Below are positions 47,930 through 57,132 of a stretch of 64,000 nt of DNA, piece by piece. How positions within the stretch are numbered: the stretch's first letter is position 1; the number at the start of each line of letters is the position of its first letter. A program made the translations under genes and the position numbers. A model generated the notes under the pieces. The model worked only from the letters and a program-made list of their open reading frames with translations. It was not told the origin of the DNA and did not search any database. The stretch covers positions 1 to 64,000 of the forward strand of contig JAOARB010000016.1 in assembly GCA_025210775.1 (NCBI GenBank). Reading direction: 5' to 3'. Origin of the DNA: Prolixibacteraceae bacterium. Lineage in GTDB: Bacteria; Bacteroidota; Bacteroidia; Bacteroidales; Prolixibacteraceae.

Positions 47930-48999
47930 AAAACTTTAGTCTAACGAGCTCTTTGGGCACTTTAATTCTAATGCTTCTTATTTCTTGTACTTCCATTGCA
48001 CAAGAAAAATACACTACGGTTTACGAAACAGCCAAAACATCGGTAAAAGACCAACAAAGAACAGGTACATGTTGGTGTTTTTCCACTATCTCTTTCTTAG
48101 AATCTGAGATACTAAAAAGTCAAAAAATGAGTTATGACTTTTCGGAGATGTTTGTAGTAAAAACAGCCTATCGTCAGAAAATAGAGAATTACCTTCTTCG
48201 TCAAGGAAAAGCCAACTTTAGTGAAGGAGGACAAGCTCATGATGTGATCTACGCAATAAAAGAGAGTGGACTTACCCCACAAGAAACATTCTTTGGTAAC
48301 ACCTACGGAAAGATCCATAACCACAAAAAGATGGTGGGGGAACTAAAAAAGGAACTAAAGAAAACCAATGACAAGAACATTTATGATGATCAATGGGGAA
48401 ATAGATTTAACCAAATATTAGATCAATATTTCGGTGAAACGCCAAAAAAATTTACATTTGAAGGCAAAGAATATACCCCAAAATCATTCTTCGCTTCGCT
48501 TGGTTTAGACCTTGACAATTATATTGAATTAACAAGTTATTCACACCACCCTTTCAACACAACTTTTGTACTTGAAATCCCTGATAACTGGAGCAATGGA
48601 AGCTATTATAACGTACCTATCGATCGATTTATCAACATCATCGATCACGCATTGGAAAAAGGTTATTCAATAGTATGGGATGGGGATGTTTCAGAAGATG
48701 GATTCCAACATAAAAATGGAGTGGCTTTCCTTCCAGAAAACACAGATGTAAGCCAAGAGGCACGCCAGAAAACATTCTTTAATAAAAGAACTACTGACGA
48801 CCATCTAATGCATCTTGTTGGAAAAGCAACCAAAGATGGAAAAGCATATTACATCATCAAAAACTCATGGAATACAGATTCTAATGAATATGGTGGATAT
48901 CTATATATGTCCGAAGATTTTGTTCGTTTAAAAACGGTAGCTATTATGCTTAACAAAAAAGCTTTGACTAGAACAGAAAAGAAGCTATTAAAAATATAA
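47926..48999 (+). CDS. Exported C1-family (papain/bleomycin hydrolase-like) peptidase, probable lipoprotein
   Basis: 357 residues with a signal peptide and possible lipobox (LMLLISC, Cys21). The catalytic core is QQRTGTCWCFSTISFLE with the oxyanion Gln and nucleophile Cys49, the His in TDDHLMHLVGKA, and the Asn in YIIKNSWNTDSNEYGG, as in the bleomycin hydrolase/PepC group. Cytosolic PepC is about 440 residues without a signal, so this is a shorter exported form. It starts inside the end of the yjbR-like gene. Confidence 0.88.
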   Translation: MKNFSLTSSLGTLILMLLISCTSIAQEKYTTVYETAKTSVKDQQRTGTCWCFSTISFLESEILKSQKMSYDFSEMFVVKTAYRQKIENYLLRQGKANFSEGGQAHDVIYAIKESGLTPQETFFGNTYGKIHNHKKMVGELKKELKKTNDKNIYDDQWGNRFNQILDQYFGETPKKFTFEGKEYTPKSFFASLGLDLDNYIELTSYSHHPFNTTFVLEIPDNWSNGSYYNVPIDRFINIIDHALEKGYSIVWDGDVSEDGFQHKNGVAFLPENTDVSQEARQKTFFNKRTTDDHLMHLVGKATKDGKAYYIIKNSWNTDSNEYGGYLYMSEDFVRLKTVAIMLNKKALTRTEKKLLKI

Positions 49000-49049
49000 T
49001 AACTCTCGGTCTCTTGTATCAATACAGGAGACCAAATAAATTTTTAAAG

Positions 49050-49262
49050 ATGGAATTTAAAGTAACAGAAGAATTTATTCCCCTTATTAAACTATTAAAA
49101 ATCTTACGTATCGCTGAAAGTGGTGGTCAAGCAAAAATGATGGTCGACGACGGCATTGTTTTAAGAAATGGAGAACCAGAACATCGTTATCGTGCTAAAC
49201 TTGTTCCGGGTGATGTTATTGAAATTCCTGAATTACTAGAAGATAAAATCGTATTGGTATAA
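49050..49262 (+). CDS. S4 RNA-binding domain protein
   Basis: About 70 residues from ATG 49050 (MEFKVTEEFIPLIKLLKIL); the frame opens at TTG 49014. The S4 core is LRIAESGGQAKMMVDDGIVLRNGEPEHRYRAKLVPGDVIEI. YbcJ/YaaA-type S4 proteins are thought to bind structured RNA, possibly rRNA; the role is not established. The gap to the upstream peptidase gene is about 50 bases. Confidence 0.85.
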   Translation: MEFKVTEEFIPLIKLLKILRIAESGGQAKMMVDDGIVLRNGEPEHRYRAKLVPGDVIEIPELLEDKIVLV

Positions 49263-49263
49263 T

Positions 49264-49430
49264 AAAAAAACTTCGGTAGCTCTAAACAGTTACCGAAGCT
49301 TAAAAACAGTATCAAACAAAGTTTATGTATCGAGAACAATCAAAATAAGAGCTTTTAAGATGGGTGTTCAAAATAAGCAATCATCTGTTTGAGACGGGGA
49401 TAATCAACTCACTCTCGATACATTAGTTAC
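49264..49430 (-). ncRNA. Candidate structured ncRNA, leftward
   Basis: A perfect 11-bp closing stem (ATGTATCGAGA at 49325-49335 with TCTCGATACAT at 49413-49423) encloses 77 bases. On the minus strand it is followed by an 8-bp hairpin (CTTCGGTA/TACCGAAG) and seven T at 49262-49270, an intrinsic terminator that works only leftward. No protein gene lies upstream on that strand for over 1 kb, so the terminator most simply ends an RNA gene. The fold did not match 6S, tmRNA, SRP RNA or RNase P as I know them. No clear promoter box was found. Confidence 0.4.
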
Positions 49431-49920
49431 AAGAAGAACGCTAGAGATGCATTATAGTTTCCATTAATCATATTATTTATCATTATTTAATATTTTATTA
49501 CACATCTTCGCATTTTTCACTCCTTTCAGATTAAAGAAGATCCAACTACCAGAACTCATCGTATGACTGCCTTCTCTAATCCACTCCCTTGCCAACGATC
49601 TTAATATTAAACAACACTATAATTCTTAGTCATAACAAAGCTCTGTCACAGATTCACTCATTTGTAATTTCATTGCCCTCAATGAATCTAAAATCAAGAC
49701 AAAACCTATTCCCTAGAGCCATCCAAAGTCTCTACTGAAGATAAAAACACTATTCCAACATATGAATGTTTCCTATAGGTCTATTTCATAGAATGAAGTA
49801 CCACCAAAAAATCATTCTACCCCGCTCTCTCAAAGCGTAAAAAAAGCAACCATTCGACACGCACCATATTATAGCCAACCCCTCTATAATTTCATTACAA
49901 TTTTATATCAAGATTACTAC

Positions 49921-50013
49921 AACTTCACATCAACTTCATATCAACTTCATATCATGTTCACTTATACTTTATGTCAAGTTTACTCTAGAATGAAGTTGAT
50001 ATGAAGTTGATAT
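49921..50013. repeat. Inverted element of 11-bp tandem units, different sequence
   Basis: The left arm has AACTTCACATC once and AACTTCATATC twice (49921-49953). The right arm has GAAGTTGATAT twice (49992-50013). The arms give a perfect stem of about 22 bp across a loop of about 38 bases. The design, tandem 11-bp units in opposing arms, is that of 151-251 and 20931-21052, but the unit sequence differs. Confidence 0.85.
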
Positions 50014-50373
50014 GGTTATAATGCGCCCATACAATGGGCTTGATATTATTTTATAGCTAACCTAAACACCATTTGACAGGCATTATCTAATTTCATGGAG
50101 CTATTTCAATAAAATTCAGGAATTATTTCTATAAAAGTATCGCTAAGTGGTAGTAGGTTGCTTATTCCATTCGATGATTTAGATCATGATCGACCAACCA
50201 AATTTGATAGAGTATTTGGTAAAGTCTATCTCCACAAATCAACAGAAGCACAAAGGTCTCGATAGGACCGAGTATCGAATTCAATAATTCTTTTGATTAA
50301 TAAACACTAAATCGTGTGGAAATAAGAATTGAGGAAATGGGTAAGAACAAGTTAGGAGAAGAGGAGAGGGCAT

Positions 50374-50404
50374 AAAAAAAGAGACCCAAAGAGTCTCTTT
50401 TTTT
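50374..50404. terminator. pgk terminator
   Basis: AAAAAAAGAGAC pairs with GTCTCTTTTTTT around CCAAAGA, 19 bases past the pgk stop on the minus strand. Usable on both strands. Confidence 0.85.
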
Positions 50405-50422
50405 ATAATAATATGGTTATGC

Positions 50423-51613
50423 TTATTTGCGTACTGCAGCAATACCAGGAAGTTCTTTTCCTTCTAGGTATTCCAATAGAGCACCACCTGCAGTAGAGAT
50501 GTAAGATACATCTTTAGCGATATCGAATTTGTTAACTGCAGCAACAGAATCACCACCTCCTACAAGAGAGAAAGCACCGTTTTTAGTTGCTTCAACAACA
50601 GCATCACCGATAGCTTTAGTACCAGCAGCGAAGTTTTCCATCTCGAAAACACCAGCAGGACCGTTCCAAAGAACAGTTTTAGACTCACCAATTACCTTTT
50701 TGAATTCAGCAATTGTATCAGGACCTACGTCAAGACCCATCCAGCCTTCTTTGATATCACCAGCAGCAACTACTTCACTATTTGCATCGTTAGCAAATTT
50801 ATCCGCAGCAACACAATCAGAAGCGATTACAAGATTTACGTTCTTTTCTTTCGCTAGTTTAACAATGTTAAGAGCCATTTCTAGGTAATCATCCTCACAA
50901 AGAGAAGATCCTACATTACCCCCCATTGCTTTAACAAAAGTAAAGATCATACCACCACCGATAATAAGGTTATCTACCTTATCCAACATGTTTTCGATGA
51001 TTGTAATTTTAGAAGATACTTTAGCACCTCCCATGATAGCTGTGAAAGGACGAGCTGGAGTAGCAACTACTTTATCCAAACTTTTCACTTCACTTTCTAC
51101 CAAAGTACCGAACATTTTGTCTTCTGGGAAGAACTGAGCCATAACAGCTGTAGATGCGTGAGCACGGTGAGCAGTACCGAAAGCATCATTCACCCAACAA
51201 TCACCTAGTACAGAAAGTTGTTTAGCGAATTCAACATCTCCTTTTTTCTCTTCACCGTGGAAACGAAGGTTTTCAAGTAACAATACTTCACCAGCCTTAA
51301 GCTCGTCAGCCATTGCTTTTACATCGTCACCAACACAGTCAGGAGCGATAGCTACTTTAGTTCCACCAAGTAGTTCAGAAAGGTGGTTTACAAGAGGCTT
51401 CAAAGAAAATTTTTCTTCTACTCCCTTTGGACGTCCAAGGTGCGACATGATGATCGCAGCTCCGCCTTTTTCCAACACTTTCTGGATAGTAGGAAGGGCA
51501 GCACGCATACGCGTATCGTCAGTAATGTTAAAGTTCTCATCTAGAGGCACATTGAAATCCACACGAATCAACGCCTTCTTTCCAGAAAAATCGTAAGTCT
51601 CTATGTTTTGCAT
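50423..51613 (-). CDS. pgk: Phosphoglycerate kinase
   Basis: 396 residues. Glycolytic enzyme making ATP from 1,3-bisphosphoglycerate. N-terminal substrate domain: [37 protein letters not shown] and AHRAHAST. C-terminal nucleotide domain: [36 protein letters not shown] and [13 protein letters not shown]. All basic-patch and nucleotide motifs are intact. A minus-strand TATATTTG (51643-51650) lies 30 bases upstream. Confidence 0.98.
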   Translation of the reverse strand: MQNIETYDFSGKKALIRVDFNVPLDENFNITDDTRMRAALPTIQKVLEKGGAAIIMSHLGRPKGVEEKFSLKPLVNHLSELLGGTKVAIAPDCVGDDVKAMADELKAGEVLLLENLRFHGEEKKGDVEFAKQLSVLGDCWVNDAFGTAHRAHASTAVMAQFFPEDKMFGTLVESEVKSLDKVVATPARPFTAIMGGAKVSSKITIIENMLDKVDNLIIGGGMIFTFVKAMGGNVGSSLCEDDYLEMALNIVKLAKEKNVNLVIASDCVAADKFANDANSEVVAAGDIKEGWMGLDVGPDTIAEFKKVIGESKTVLWNGPAGVFEMENFAAGTKAIGDAVVEATKNGAFSLVGGGDSVAAVNKFDIAKDVSYISTAGGALLEYLEGKELPGIAAVRK

Positions 51614-51642
51614 TTTCTTGTCGATTTGATATTTAAGACCCC

Positions 51643-51650
51643 CAAATATA
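51643..51650 (-). promoter_or_regulatory. Candidate -7 box for pgk
   Basis: TATATTTG on the minus strand matches TAnnTTTG exactly, at a normal distance from the start. Confidence 0.5.
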
Positions 51651-51744
51651 CAAATTTTGTAGTAAAATTGTTGTAAAACATATATAAGAAGGGGACAATA
51701 TTTCTCAAAAATTCATAGGAATTCTATCTATCTATTAATTTTGT

Positions 51745-51752
51745 TACTTTTG
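51745..51752 (+). promoter_or_regulatory. Candidate -7 box for holB
   Basis: TACTTTTG matches TAnnTTTG exactly, 41 bases before the holB start; no good -33 element. Confidence 0.4.
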
Positions 51753-51792
51753 AGACTGTAACACACGAATTAAATATTGTTTTCAGAATAAG

Positions 51793-52911
51793 ATGCGATT
51801 TAAAGATATTGTAGGACACGAATCCACTAAAGAAAGATTGATACAGATGGTCCAAGGGGATCGTCTTAGCCATGCCTTGTTATTGACAGGGCCTGAAGGT
51901 ATTGGGAAACTATCTCTAGCGGTGGCCTTTCTACAATATGTCCACTGTAAGCATCCTCAAGAGAACGATTCGTGTGGAGAATGCAGTTCATGCAAAAAGA
52001 TTTCCAAATTGATTCATCCAGATATGCATTTTGTTTTTCCTATTGTCAAAAACAAGGGAATGGAGATTTGCGATCACTACTTGCCACAATGGAGAGAGGC
52101 GCTAAATAAGACCTCTTATCTGTCCATGAATGATTGGTTAGATTATATTGAGGCAGGGAATAAACAAGCGATGATATATGGAAATGAAAGTGAAGAGATC
52201 GTAAAGAAGATCAACCTTAAATCGTATGAGGGTGGATATAAGTCTCTTTTGGTATGGATGCCCGAGAAGCTAAATGCCACAAGTGCCAATAAATTATTAA
52301 AATTGATTGAAGAGCCACCAGCAAAAACAATTATGGTTTTTGTCTCACAAGAAGAGAACAAGATTCTTCCAACGATTCGCTCACGAATACAAAACATCAG
52401 CTGTCAAGCCCTATCTTCAGAAGAAATAACTCAATTTTTAGAGAACAAGTTCCCTTCTTCAGAGGTTAACAAGGAAGAAACAGCACGTTTAGCTCAAGGA
52501 AGTATAAACCAAGCGATTAAAATTGTCAAAAGCCATAGTCAAAAAGAACAAAATTTAGTATCTTTTCAATCGCTAATGCGATACAGCTATGGACGTAAAA
52601 TTGTCGATATTATTTCGTGGGCAGAAGAGATGGCTCAAAAGAACAGAGAGAGCCAGAAAGATTTTCTTTTGTTTGCACAAAACATGGTAAGAGAGAATTT
52701 TATCATGAATATGCAGACACCAGAATTAGTTTATTTAGATCATGCACAAAAAGAGTGGTCTAAGAAATTTTATCCATTCATTAATGAAAGAAATGTAGAA
52801 GTGATCAATGAAGAATTAACGACTGCTTTTCGTGACATTTCGATGAATGGTAACAGTAAAATCATCTTTCTTCATTTGGGATTGATGATTACCAAATATA
52901 TCCGTGCCTAA
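51793..52911 (+). CDS. holB: DNA polymerase III delta-prime subunit
   Basis: 372 residues of the clamp-loader AAA+ family. N-terminal VGHESTKERLIQMVQGDRLSHALLLTGPEGIGKLSLA carries a degenerate P loop (GPEGIGKLS), followed by a four-cysteine zinc module (CKHPQENDSCGECSSC) and the HPD-like IHPDMHFVFP. The sensor region reads NKLLKLIEEPPAKTIMVFVSQEENKILPTIRSRIQ. Delta-prime is the stator of the loader. It starts a run with ricT, gldH and trmB, with a 158-bp gap before ricT. Confidence 0.92.
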   Translation: MRFKDIVGHESTKERLIQMVQGDRLSHALLLTGPEGIGKLSLAVAFLQYVHCKHPQENDSCGECSSCKKISKLIHPDMHFVFPIVKNKGMEICDHYLPQWREALNKTSYLSMNDWLDYIEAGNKQAMIYGNESEEIVKKINLKSYEGGYKSLLVWMPEKLNATSANKLLKLIEEPPAKTIMVFVSQEENKILPTIRSRIQNISCQALSSEEITQFLENKFPSSEVNKEETARLAQGSINQAIKIVKSHSQKEQNLVSFQSLMRYSYGRKIVDIISWAEEMAQKNRESQKDFLLFAQNMVRENFIMNMQTPELVYLDHAQKEWSKKFYPFINERNVEVINEELTTAFRDISMNGNSKIIFLHLGLMITKYIRA

Positions 52912-53069
52912 CCTAGGTTAGGTGACATTTTTAGATTTGATGGTATTCATATCATCGTCTAATGTATACTTCGCAATCGTGTAACCACGAGGAGGTATAC
53001 TATTTTTAATCTCCCTTTATTTCACTCTATAGAGAGCAATAAAGGATCACTATATATAGTTTTTTAATT

Positions 53070-54470
53070 ATGAACTCTACAGATAATTCATGTACGGGTT
53101 GCTCCGTTGGGAAAGAGTCGAGGGCTTGTCCAAAACTACAAGTTCATGACTGGCTGAGCGACGTTCCAAATACCTTCAACAAGGGAGAAATTGTTGAAGT
53201 CCGTTTTAAAAATACAAGAAAAGATTACTACTATAATGTCCATGGCATTCATCTAGAAGTTGGAGATATGGTGGCAGTTGAAGCCTCTCCAGGACACGAT
53301 ATTGGGATGGTCTCACTAACAGGAGATCTGGTCCTAAAACAGATGAAAAGACATAAAGTAACCTACATTGAAGGAGAACTTCGCAAAGTTTATCGTGTAG
53401 CCAAACCGGTGGATATTGAAAAGTGGGAAGAGGCAATGTCTTTGGAACATGAGACAATGCTAAAAGCAAGAAAGATTGCCGAAGAGCTAAAACTAAACAT
53501 GAAAATTGGGGATGTCGAATTCCAAGGAGACAAAACCAAAGCAATATTCTACTATATTGCAGACGAACGTGTTGACTTCCGCCAGTTGATTAAAGTATAT
53601 GCCGAAACTTTCCGTATTCGTATTGAGATGAAGCAGATTGGTGCTCGACAAGAAGCTGGAAGAATTGGTGGTATTGGTCCATGTGGTAGAGAACTTTGTT
53701 GTAGTTCTTGGATGACTAATTTTGTTTCTGTAACCACCAATGCTGCGAGGTATCAAGAGATCTCTTTGAATCCACAAAAGTTGGCTGGACAATGTGGAAA
53801 ACTTAAGTGTTGTCTAAACTATGAGTTGGACTGCTATATGGATGCACAAAAGGATTTTCCTTCTACACAAATACCTCTTCATACGAGAAAAGGAAAATAT
53901 ACTTTCCAGAAAGCAGACATATTCAATCGTGTTCTATGGTATGCTTTAGAGGGCAATGGTCCAAACAAAATTATCGCACTGACAGTTGAGAAAGTAAAAG
54001 AGGTTATCAAAAAGAACCGTAACCACGAAACGGTAGACGAATTAACGAGTGATGCCGATGTTTCTCTTGTTATAAACGAAAGTGCTGGTTATCAAAATGT
54101 GGTAGGACAAGATAGTCTGGATCGTTTCGATAAACTGGAAGACAAACCATTGCGTAGAAAGAAGAAACCTCGCAACGGAAGGAATGACCGAAGGAAACCA
54201 TCAAGACCAAACAACCAAAGGAACGGAAATAACGATACAAAGAAATCAGAAGCATCTGATTCAACAAGGAAAAAGGACACTCCTGCTCCTCGTAATAACA
54301 ACAACCGTAATAGGAGACGTAATCCAGAAAACAAAGGAGCCAATACGAAAGAAAATCAACCGACTTCTAACAACACTGAAAGTAGAAGAAAAGAGGGAGA
54401 AGAGAATAAAAGAAGACCGGTAAATCGTAGGAAAAAGAACTATAGAAGACCCAAAAAAAATGAAGACTAA
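53070..54470 (+). CDS. ricT: PSP1-domain protein, RicT-like, with a long basic tail
   Basis: 466 residues. The N-terminus has a cysteine cluster (CTGCSVGKESRACPKL); the PSP1 core covers about residues 30-270 with GPCGRELCCSSWM and GQCGKLKCCLNYELDCY, the cysteines expected to hold Fe-S clusters in RicT/YaaT. In Bacillus RicT belongs to the Y complex that controls RNase Y and development; in Bacteroidota the role is unknown. From about residue 355 the tail is Arg/Lys/Asn-rich low-complexity sequence (RRKKKPRNGRNDRRKPSRPN and more), probably RNA-binding. Its end overlaps gldH by 11 bases. Confidence 0.88.
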   Translation: MNSTDNSCTGCSVGKESRACPKLQVHDWLSDVPNTFNKGEIVEVRFKNTRKDYYYNVHGIHLEVGDMVAVEASPGHDIGMVSLTGDLVLKQMKRHKVTYIEGELRKVYRVAKPVDIEKWEEAMSLEHETMLKARKIAEELKLNMKIGDVEFQGDKTKAIFYYIADERVDFRQLIKVYAETFRIRIEMKQIGARQEAGRIGGIGPCGRELCCSSWMTNFVSVTTNAARYQEISLNPQKLAGQCGKLKCCLNYELDCYMDAQKDFPSTQIPLHTRKGKYTFQKADIFNRVLWYALEGNGPNKIIALTVEKVKEVIKKNRNHETVDELTSDADVSLVINESAGYQNVVGQDSLDRFDKLEDKPLRRKKKPRNGRNDRRKPSRPNNQRNGNNDTKKSEASDSTRKKDTPAPRNNNNRNRRRNPENKGANTKENQPTSNNTESRRKEGEENKRRPVNRRKKNYRRPKKNED

Positions 54471-54957
54471 AATTCTATTTCTTATTGTAGCATCTATTTC
54501 CATTTTAGGATTTTCATGTTGCGAAAGGGGAATCATTTATGAATCATACCATAAGCTTGAAGAAGCACAATGGCATCAAGATTCGACGTTACTGTTTTCT
54601 CCTCATATAGAAAGCATTACAGATCCGGTAGATATTGATATCAGAATTCGTAATTCCAACAATTACATGTATTCAAATCTATGGTTATTTGTTAAAACAG
54701 AAACTCCTAGCGGTAAGATATATAAAGATACCGTAGAAGTGCCAATGGCAGATCATAAAGGGAAATGGTTAGGCAAAGGATTAGGAGATACTTTTGAACT
54801 CAATTATCCTTATAAGCTAAACAGACAACTACCAGATACAGGTGTCTATAAGATTGAAGTAACTCAAGGCATGCGAAGTGAGCAAGGATACATTGAAGGA
54901 ATTAGAGATATTGGATTGAGAATTGATTTAACAAGATATACAAGTGGGAAAGAATAA
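54460..54957 (+). CDS. gldH: Gliding motility lipoprotein GldH
   Basis: 165 residues with a lipoprotein signal (SISILGFSCCERG, lipid Cys at residue 20 or 21). The mature part, YESYHKLEEAQWHQDSTLLF, NYMYSNLWLFVKTETPSGKIYKDTVE and GLGDTFELNYPYKL, fits GldH, one of the lipoproteins linked to gliding and type IX secretion. GldH also occurs in non-gliding Bacteroidota, so it does not prove gliding. No other gld genes are here. It overlaps ricT (11 bases) and trmB (14 bases), so the three are translationally tied. Confidence 0.85.
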   Translation: MKTKILFLIVASISILGFSCCERGIIYESYHKLEEAQWHQDSTLLFSPHIESITDPVDIDIRIRNSNNYMYSNLWLFVKTETPSGKIYKDTVEVPMADHKGKWLGKGLGDTFELNYPYKLNRQLPDTGVYKIEVTQGMRSEQGYIEGIRDIGLRIDLTRYTSGKE

Positions 54958-55684
54958 ACTAAAGAAATTTAGTGAGATGGAGACGTTTCCTAATGTCTTC
55001 CAAGATGCTTATAGAAATTTACAAGAGAAACCATTCCAACATAAAGGGACATGGGGAAAGACATTTTTCAAAAATGACAATCCTATTGTCGTAGAAGTTG
55101 GATGTGGAAAAGGAGAATATACTGTAGGGCTAGCTAAGAGATATCCTAATAAGAATTTTATTGGGGTAGATATCAAGGGTTCACGAATGTGGCAAGGAGC
55201 CAAAGAGGCAGTAGATACAGGTATGACCAATGTTGCGTTTATACGTACTCACGTTGAGTTGCTGTCCCTTTTCTTTGACAAAGATGAGATCTCTGAGATC
55301 TGGATTACTTTTGCAGACCCTCAGATGAAATATACAAGAAGACGATTGACTTCTACTCGTTTTATGGAACACTACCGTAGTTACTTAAAAGAGGGAGGTC
55401 TTGTTCACCTTAAAACAGATAGTGATTTTCTTTACACCTATACAGACATTATGGTCAAAGAGAATCATTTTGAGGTTCTAGAGAATACCAATAATCTTTA
55501 CAATTCTGATATTGTTGATGATATTTTGTCTATTCGCACTTTCTATGAACAACAATGGTTGGATAGAGGTAAGACAATTAAATATATCAAATGGAAGATG
55601 CATTTTGACACTCTGGTTGAACCTGATGTTGAAATTGAACATGATGATTATCGAAGCTTTGGAAGAAGCCGAAGAGAACAATAA
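54944..55684 (+). CDS. trmB: tRNA (guanine46-N7)-methyltransferase
   Basis: 246 residues from GTG 54944; the N-terminus GKNKLKKFSEMETFPNVFQ is conserved in this family, so the GTG inside gldH is the true start. SAM motif VVEVGCGKGEYTVGLAKRYP, IGVDIKGSRMWQGAKEA and the catalytic-loop FADPQMKYTRRRLTSTRF. TrmB makes m7G46 in the variable loop of tRNAs. Confidence 0.93.
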   Translation: MGKNKLKKFSEMETFPNVFQDAYRNLQEKPFQHKGTWGKTFFKNDNPIVVEVGCGKGEYTVGLAKRYPNKNFIGVDIKGSRMWQGAKEAVDTGMTNVAFIRTHVELLSLFFDKDEISEIWITFADPQMKYTRRRLTSTRFMEHYRSYLKEGGLVHLKTDSDFLYTYTDIMVKENHFEVLENTNNLYNSDIVDDILSIRTFYEQQWLDRGKTIKYIKWKMHFDTLVEPDVEIEHDDYRSFGRSRREQ

Positions 55685-55740
55685 AAACTTTAAAGCTAAG
55701 AGGAGTGATTCTCTTGGCTTTTTATATGATTTCTATTGCA

Positions 55741-56103
55741 ATGAATTTTTATGATCGTGTCTATTATGTCGTCAGACTTATCCCAAGAGGGAGAGTCTCA
55801 ACCTACGGAATGATTGCTAAGTTTGTAGGTGCTCCCAAAGCATCTCGTATGGTAGGATGGGCTATGAATAGATCCAATGAACAAGAAGAGAAGGTTCCTG
55901 CACATCGAGTTGTGAATCGAAAAGGACTATTAACAGGAAAGGCCCATTTCTATGGGGATAGCATGACATCGCTATTAGAAGCTGAAGGAGTCAAAATCAA
56001 AGAGAACCAAATTATCAACTTAGAAGAACATCTATGGGATCCTTTTAAAGAGCTTAAAGAGGTTCCTCGGTCTTTCTATAATGATCCAGACTTATCATTA
56101 TAG
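55741..56103 (+). CDS. Alkyltransferase-like protein (MGMT fold without the active cysteine)
   Basis: About 120 residues from ATG 55741 (MNFYDRVYYVVRLIPRGRVSTYG); the frame is open to 55705 but those 12 residues are not family-like. The MGMT DNA-binding core is RGRVSTYGMIAKFVGAPKASRMVGWAMNR. The active-site PCHRV reads PAHRV (Ala54), so it cannot take up an alkyl group. ATL proteins bind O6-alkylguanine and flag it for nucleotide excision repair. It follows trmB after 56 bases. Confidence 0.9.
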   Translation: MNFYDRVYYVVRLIPRGRVSTYGMIAKFVGAPKASRMVGWAMNRSNEQEEKVPAHRVVNRKGLLTGKAHFYGDSMTSLLEAEGVKIKENQIINLEEHLWDPFKELKEVPRSFYNDPDLSL

Positions 56104-56170
56104 AAGATAAAAAGAACCCATCATTGGGGGGCAACGATGGGAAAAATTCAATCACGAAAGAATCCTTGAA

Positions 56171-56821
56171 TCAATCATCTGCCAAGGGCAACTGATAATT
56201 GCGTTTTCTCTCTTTTTCGCTTGTAATCCCTTTTAACAACAAAGAAATTAATGAATGTAGCTTCTCACGAAAGCTATCCAAACCGAATTTTCGTTGAATA
56301 ATAGGTTGATCGTATCCTTTAATCGCAATTACTAATGTATTGGCAACTAGTGTGGTATTAGGAATATCAAAAATACCATAGCTTACACCTTGTTTCAGAA
56401 AACGTTCAATAATGGATATCTCATCATCGAGATATCTATCACGTAAAGGGTTGATAAATTCCATACCATCTACACTTGACTCTTTGATTGCTTCATGAAG
56501 CGTAGAAAAAGCCCCAATACGAATGGTCCTCTCATATATATATCGATACAACCTTTCACGAGGATCAACGATCTCTTTTAAAACACGCATAATACTCTCA
56601 GCCAACTCCTTAGCCTCGATCTTTACGACTTCCATATAAAGCTCTTCCTTACTATCAAAATAATAGTAAAGAGAACTTTTCCCTTTTTTGGCATCTTTAG
56701 CGATATCCTCTAACGTGGTTTTTCTATAACCAAAACGACCGAAAATATTTCTAGCAGATAAGACAATACTATTTCTAGCATCATCTTTTATTCCCCCTTG
56801 TTCTTTTATTTGCATTCTCAA
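56171..56821 (-). CDS. TetR-family transcriptional regulator, paralogue A
   Basis: 216 residues. The N-terminal helix-turn-helix reads ARNIFGRFGYRKTTLEDIAKDAKKGKSSLYYYFDSKEELYMEVVKIE; the C-terminal ligand domain is unassigned. The HTH is close to that of the regulator at 59372-59971, suggesting duplication. It is convergent with the alkyltransferase-like gene and divergent from rnr (311-bp gap), a position from which it may control itself or rnr. Ligand unknown. Confidence 0.88.
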   Translation of the reverse strand: MRMQIKEQGGIKDDARNSIVLSARNIFGRFGYRKTTLEDIAKDAKKGKSSLYYYFDSKEELYMEVVKIEAKELAESIMRVLKEIVDPRERLYRYIYERTIRIGAFSTLHEAIKESSVDGMEFINPLRDRYLDDEISIIERFLKQGVSYGIFDIPNTTLVANTLVIAIKGYDQPIIQRKFGLDSFREKLHSLISLLLKGITSEKERKRNYQLPLADD

Positions 56822-57020
56822 AACCTTGCTAAATGGTTATCAATGTTTGTAATTTTAGATGAACACATTATTAAATTCATTAATAATATGTTAACCTTTG
56901 AAACGGTAAATATCTTGTTCTTTTGAACGAAATAAGGATTGTAAAGGTTCAAAAATAATAAATTATGCATCATAAATAGAGAGAAAAATCAAATTCGACC
57001 ATGAGAAGATACAATAATCG

Positions 57021-57028
57021 TATCTTTG
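57021..57028 (+). promoter_or_regulatory. Candidate -7 box for rnr
   Basis: TATCTTTG matches TAnnTTTG exactly, 104 bases before the rnr start. The rest of the 56822-57132 gap is AT-rich; I saw no convincing operator palindrome for the neighbouring TetR protein. Confidence 0.45.
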
Positions 57029-57132
57029 CAAAATAATAGTATATAACTCAGAACAATAATAAAGCCTTAGTTGTATCATTAAGGGTTGGAAACAGTTATA
57101 AAATCATTGATTATAAATCATAGCAGCAACAT

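Larger units (their letters stand above)
49263..50422. other. 1.16-kb region without protein genes
   Basis: No open frame of 60 codons or more and no recognisable small gene. It holds the ncRNA candidate (49264-49430), the inverted 11-bp element (49921-50013), a GCCCAT-ACA-ATGGGC hairpin near 50026-50040, the palindrome GATCATGATC near 50183, a 7-bp hairpin ACCAAAT/ATTTGGT near 50198-50220 and the pgk terminator. It is unusually long for this otherwise compact window. Confidence 0.6.

Noticed and set aside
49264..49430. 6S RNA assignment for the structured region
   Set aside because: The closed domain is only about 100 bases and the central promoter-like bubble of 6S RNA could not be drawn; kept only as an unassigned ncRNA candidate.
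49921..50013. CRISPR-like array
   Set aside because: Units are 11 bp, contiguous and without spacers, and the arms are inverted; no cas genes are present.
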